From NCBI GenBank assembly GCA_902797015.1, contig CADBRG010000033.1:1-7445 (forward strand): DNA of 7,445 nucleotides. Reading direction: 5' to 3'. Positions 5,788 through 7,445 of the stretch are shown piece by piece. Source of the DNA: an uncultured Lachnospiraceae bacterium (GTDB lineage Bacteria > Bacillota > Clostridia > Lachnospirales > Lachnospiraceae). The position numbers were made by a program, and so were the translations under genes. A model generated the notes under the pieces. That model was not told where the DNA came from. It saw nothing but the letters and a program-made list of their open reading frames with translations, and made no database searches. Every line of letters starts with the position of its first letter. The stretch's first letter is position 1.

Positions 5788-5872
5788 TATTTCCCTCTCA
5801 ATCCCTTGAAAACACTGGGGTTGAGAGGTTTTTCTTTAGAAAAAATGTTGGGTCCCCTGGTCCCGTCTCGCG
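5768..5872 (+). repeat. Direct repeat of GTCCCGTCTCGCG (two copies, possible attachment-site cores)
   Basis: The 13-mer GTCCCGTCTCGCG occurs at 5768-5780 and again at 5860-5872, 92 bases apart. The first copy is preceded by ATTCGA, making TTCGAGTCCCGTCTCGCGC look like the T-loop and 3' acceptor strand of a tRNA. Repeats of a tRNA 3' end are what site-specific integration leaves behind. No tRNA body and no integrase gene lie in the window, so this is a suggestion only. Confidence 0.45.
5794..5836 (+). terminator. Strong rho-independent terminator
   Basis: CCTCTCAATCCC (5794-5805) pairs with GGGGTTGAGAGG (5817-5828) along all twelve positions with one G-U wobble, closing an 11-base loop, and is followed directly by TTTTTCTTT. 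It should end any transcript starting at the LexA-box promoter and would shield the AbiE operon from it. Confidence 0.85.
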
Positions 5873-6048
5873 TTTTACTCCAATTCGCTGAAACGCAGTG
5901 TTTATGCGGCTTTGCGTTATGGCGGTTTACTGCCTTGGGTCCCTATTGGGTCCCTTGGATCCGTCGTGGCAAGTATTGGTTCAATTCATTTATTCCCACT
6001 TTTACATTCGTCTTGCAGTACTTTTTGGAAAAAATCAAGAAAACCATA
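5837..6048. other. Gene-free block with GGGTCCC repeats
   Basis: No credible gene is seen here. GGGTCCC occurs at 5850-5856, 5937-5943 and 5948-5954, with a related GGTCCC at 5859-5864 and GGATCC at 5957-5962. AACGCA near 5891 can pair with TGCGTT near 5913 as a loose hairpin. The stretch reads open in one frame but without codon-like character, and it crosses terminators and LexA boxes. Clustered short palindromic repeats beside a 13-mer direct repeat suggest protein-binding arms or the end of a mobile element. Confidence 0.4.
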
Positions 6049-6086
6049 TTGCAAAACTGTCGCGATAACTATACAATAATCGTGAC
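6049..6086 (+). promoter_or_regulatory. Promoter and inverted-repeat operator of the AbiE operon
   Basis: TTGCAA (6049-6054), a 17-base spacer and TACAAT (6072-6077) make a good vegetative promoter 24 bases before the antitoxin ATG. An inverted repeat GTCGCGAT (6059-6066) / ATCGTGAC (6079-6086), matching at 7 of 8 positions around 12 bases, brackets the -10 box. AbiEi antitoxins of known systems repress their own promoter by binding inverted repeats; this dyad is the natural candidate, though binding is inferred. Confidence 0.6.
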
Positions 6087-6100
6087 AAAAGGAGGTTATG

Positions 6101-6703
6101 ATGGCTGGTACTATATACGATGAGATAAAAAACAGAATAACAGATTATGCGGATGGTGATATTTTTTTTACATCTGATTTCAGTGATATAGCATCTCTGG
6201 CTACAATTCGAAAATGCCTGGGGCGTCAAGTGGATGAAGGTGTAATTCGCCGTGTTATGGATGGTGTTTATGAAAAGCCAAAATACAGCAGGGTTTTAAA
6301 AGCATTTGTACCTGCTGATCCGGAGAAGGTAGCCTATGCGATTGCAAGAAAGTATCATTGGACAATAGCACCATGCGGTGATGTGGCGTTAAATAAACTT
6401 GGGCTATCAACACAGGTTCCGGCTGTATGGACTTATGTTAGTGATGGACCTTCCAGAGATTTTGCTTGGGATAATATCAAGATTTCTTTTAAGCATAAAG
6501 CGAACAGGGAAATATCTCTCATGTCAGAAATATCCATTATAGTTGTTGAAGCGTTAAAAACGTTAGGAAAAGAGCGCGTTGATCAGGATGTCATTCTTAG
6601 CTTGAAAGAAAAACTTAATTCAAATGATAAAGAAACTATTTTTGATGAGACAACGGAAGTTGCATCGTGGATTTATGAGAATATTAAAAGGATATGTAAC
6701 TGA
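6101..6703 (+). CDS. abiEi: AbiEi-type antitoxin / DUF6088-like protein
   Basis: A 200-residue cytoplasmic protein. Residues about 1-60 look like a winged helix (IYDEIKNRITDY..., IRKCLGRQVDEGVIRRVMDG, VYEKP), the DNA-binding part of AbiEi-like antitoxins. The following region with TIAPCGDVALNKLGLSTQVP (about 88-107) is the usual core of this family. In AbiE systems the antitoxin counteracts the toxin without stable contact (type IV) and represses the operon. AAAGGAGG at 6088-6095 supports ATG 6101 (five bases away) better than the in-frame ATG at 6098 (two bases away). The toxin gene begins two bases after the stop. The DNA is visibly more AT-rich than the polymer operon, in keeping with a transferred defence module. 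The gene symbol is by family analogy. Confidence 0.8.
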   Translation: MAGTIYDEIKNRITDYADGDIFFTSDFSDIASLATIRKCLGRQVDEGVIRRVMDGVYEKPKYSRVLKAFVPADPEKVAYAIARKYHWTIAPCGDVALNKLGLSTQVPAVWTYVSDGPSRDFAWDNIKISFKHKANREISLMSEISIIVVEALKTLGKERVDQDVILSLKEKLNSNDKETIFDETTEVASWIYENIKRICN

Positions 6704-6705
6704 AC

Positions 6706-7445
6706 ATGAAAAGATTTGCATTATTACCAGAGGAAGACAGAAAAGAAGTTATACAGTCCGTATCTTCATCCATGGGACTGAGAGCAGATATCATTGAAAA
6801 AGACTTTTGGGTGTGTTTTATGCTCAATCATCTTTTTCATGAATGCAAATATATGGATGCCTTTGTATTTAAGGGTGGAACAAGTTTGTCGAAGTCATAT
6901 CATGTAATCAAACGTTTTTCTGAAGATATTGATATTATTCTTGATTGGAGAAGACTTCTTTCAAAAGAAGATGATCCATGGGGCGACCGGTCAAAGACGC
7001 AGCAGGATAAGTTTAATAAAAATGTCAATGAGAAAGCGGCTATATTCTATAAAAATGAACTTGTACCATGTATAAATGATGAATTAGAAGCCATACTTGG
7101 ATTGGGAGAATGGATTTCGGTAGATGTGGAAGACGAGATGGTAATCAACTTTTATTACCCACAGATTTTTGAGGTTGATTATATAAGAGACAAGGTGCGT
7201 CTTGAAATCGGACCACTTGCCGAGTGGCTCCCTTCTCATGTCACAACAATTGAATCGTTTGTGGCAGAAAGGTACCCGGAGCTTTTTGAGAATGCAACAA
7301 CAGATGTCCTTACCATTGATGTCGAAAGAACATTCTGGGAAAAACTGACAATACTTAATAAGCTGGCATATTTTCCAGAGGCCAAAGTGCTTCCTGCTAG
7401 ATATGCAAGGCATTTATATGATGTTTATTGCATGGCAAAAAGCGA
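6706..7445 (+). CDS. abiEii: AbiEii/AbiGii-type nucleotidyltransferase toxin, 3' end outside window
   Basis: The ATG at 6706 opens a frame that stays open for 246 codons to the window edge; the usual family length is about 280-310, so the end is missing. The nucleotidyltransferase signature is clear: FKGGTSLSKSY (55-65), then KRFSEDIDI (69-77) with Asp74 and Asp76 as metal ligands. RLEIG (165-169) with Glu167 is a candidate third acidic residue, and ERTFWEKLTILNKL (207-220) plus ARHLYDVY (234-241) match the later conserved motifs. Family members are growth-inhibiting nucleotidyltransferases, and relatives modify tRNA; the target of this one is not visible. It starts two bases after the antitoxin stop, with AAAAGG about 15 bases upstream, so co-translation is likely. 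All catalytic residues expected in this part are present, so the toxin appears intact so far. AbiE systems act in phage defence by abortive infection. Confidence 0.88.
   Translation, partial: MKRFALLPEEDRKEVIQSVSSSMGLRADIIEKDFWVCFMLNHLFHECKYMDAFVFKGGTSLSKSYHVIKRFSEDIDIILDWRRLLSKEDDPWGDRSKTQQDKFNKNVNEKAAIFYKNELVPCINDELEAILGLGEWISVDVEDEMVINFYYPQIFEVDYIRDKVRLEIGPLAEWLPSHVTTIESFVAERYPELFENATTDVLTIDVERTFWEKLTILNKLAYFPEAKVLPARYARHLYDVYCMAKS

Larger units (their letters stand above)
5672..5836 (+). ncRNA. Candidate SOS-controlled small RNA
   Basis: From the expected start point after TATTCT to the terminator at 5794-5836 lies about 165 bases that are noncoding as far as I can see but rich in stems. 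GAAACCC (5723-5729) pairs perfectly with GGGTTTC (5741-5747), and CGAG..GGGA (5751-5759) pairs with TCCC..CTCG (5769-5778). The transcript would end at one of two successive hairpin/T-tract signals. No RNA family is recognised; it is not a complete tRNA or tmRNA. A decayed mobile-element end is the main alternative. Confidence is low because the transcript is inferred from promoter and terminator signals only. Confidence 0.3.

Noticed and set aside
5617..6123. 168-codon + strand ORF starting with TTG
   Set aside because: It runs through two LexA boxes, a near-perfect terminator and the AbiE promoter into the antitoxin gene, has no ribosome binding site, and its composition (many Phe, Trp, Cys, Pro) is not protein-like.
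1..7445. CRISPR array or retron-like element
   Set aside because: No regularly spaced direct repeats and no reverse transcriptase or Cas-like reading frame were seen on either strand.

Overview
The window looks like chromosomal DNA from a low-to-mid GC Gram-positive anaerobe, probably a gut Lachnospiraceae-type Clostridia. The basis is strong AGGAGG-type ribosome binding sites, a teichoic-acid-type CDP-glycerol chemistry cluster, a YtrB-like ABC operon with an XRE-AbrB regulator, Firmicutes-type LexA boxes (CGAACN4GTTCG) and an AbiE toxin-antitoxin pair. This taxonomic call is inference from gene style, not from a marker gene.

Region 1 (2-3272, + strand) is the 3' part of a tightly coupled operon. 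It holds the C-terminal part of a CDP-glycerol glycerophosphotransferase-like protein, an aspartate/glutamate-type racemase with both catalytic cysteines, a TagD-like cytidylyltransferase and an ATP-grasp ligase. All four overlap by 1-11 bases. Together they suggest a CDP-activated polyol-phosphate being transferred to a cell-surface polymer, plus an amino acid that is racemised and ligated to something by the ATP-grasp enzyme. No listed pathway known to me matches this exact set, so it is the best candidate for an undescribed system.

Region 2 (3273-3596) has no intact gene. It carries the last ~47 codons of a decayed NlpC/P60 peptidase, a short dispersed-repeat motif and a weak promoter/operator candidate. 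Region 3 (3597-5414) is a three-gene ABC cassette: YtrB-like ATPase, six-helix ABC-2 permease and XRE-AbrB transcription factor. An inverted copy of the same dispersed motif lies on its other side, directly after the last stop codon.

Region 4 (5415-6100) is almost 700 bases without a convincing protein. It holds a strong intrinsic terminator, a possible 23-codon ORF, two tandem LexA (SOS) boxes lying on a plausible promoter, a structured stretch ending in two successive hairpin/T-tract terminators, and a block with a repeated 13-mer (GTCCCGTCTCGCG) and GGGTCCC repeats that looks like recombination scar or integration-site DNA. An SOS-controlled small RNA is a real possibility here.

Region 5 (6049-7445) is an AbiE-type toxin-antitoxin operon with its own promoter and an inverted repeat around the -10 box. 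The antitoxin AbiEi is complete; the nucleotidyltransferase toxin AbiEii runs off the window end.
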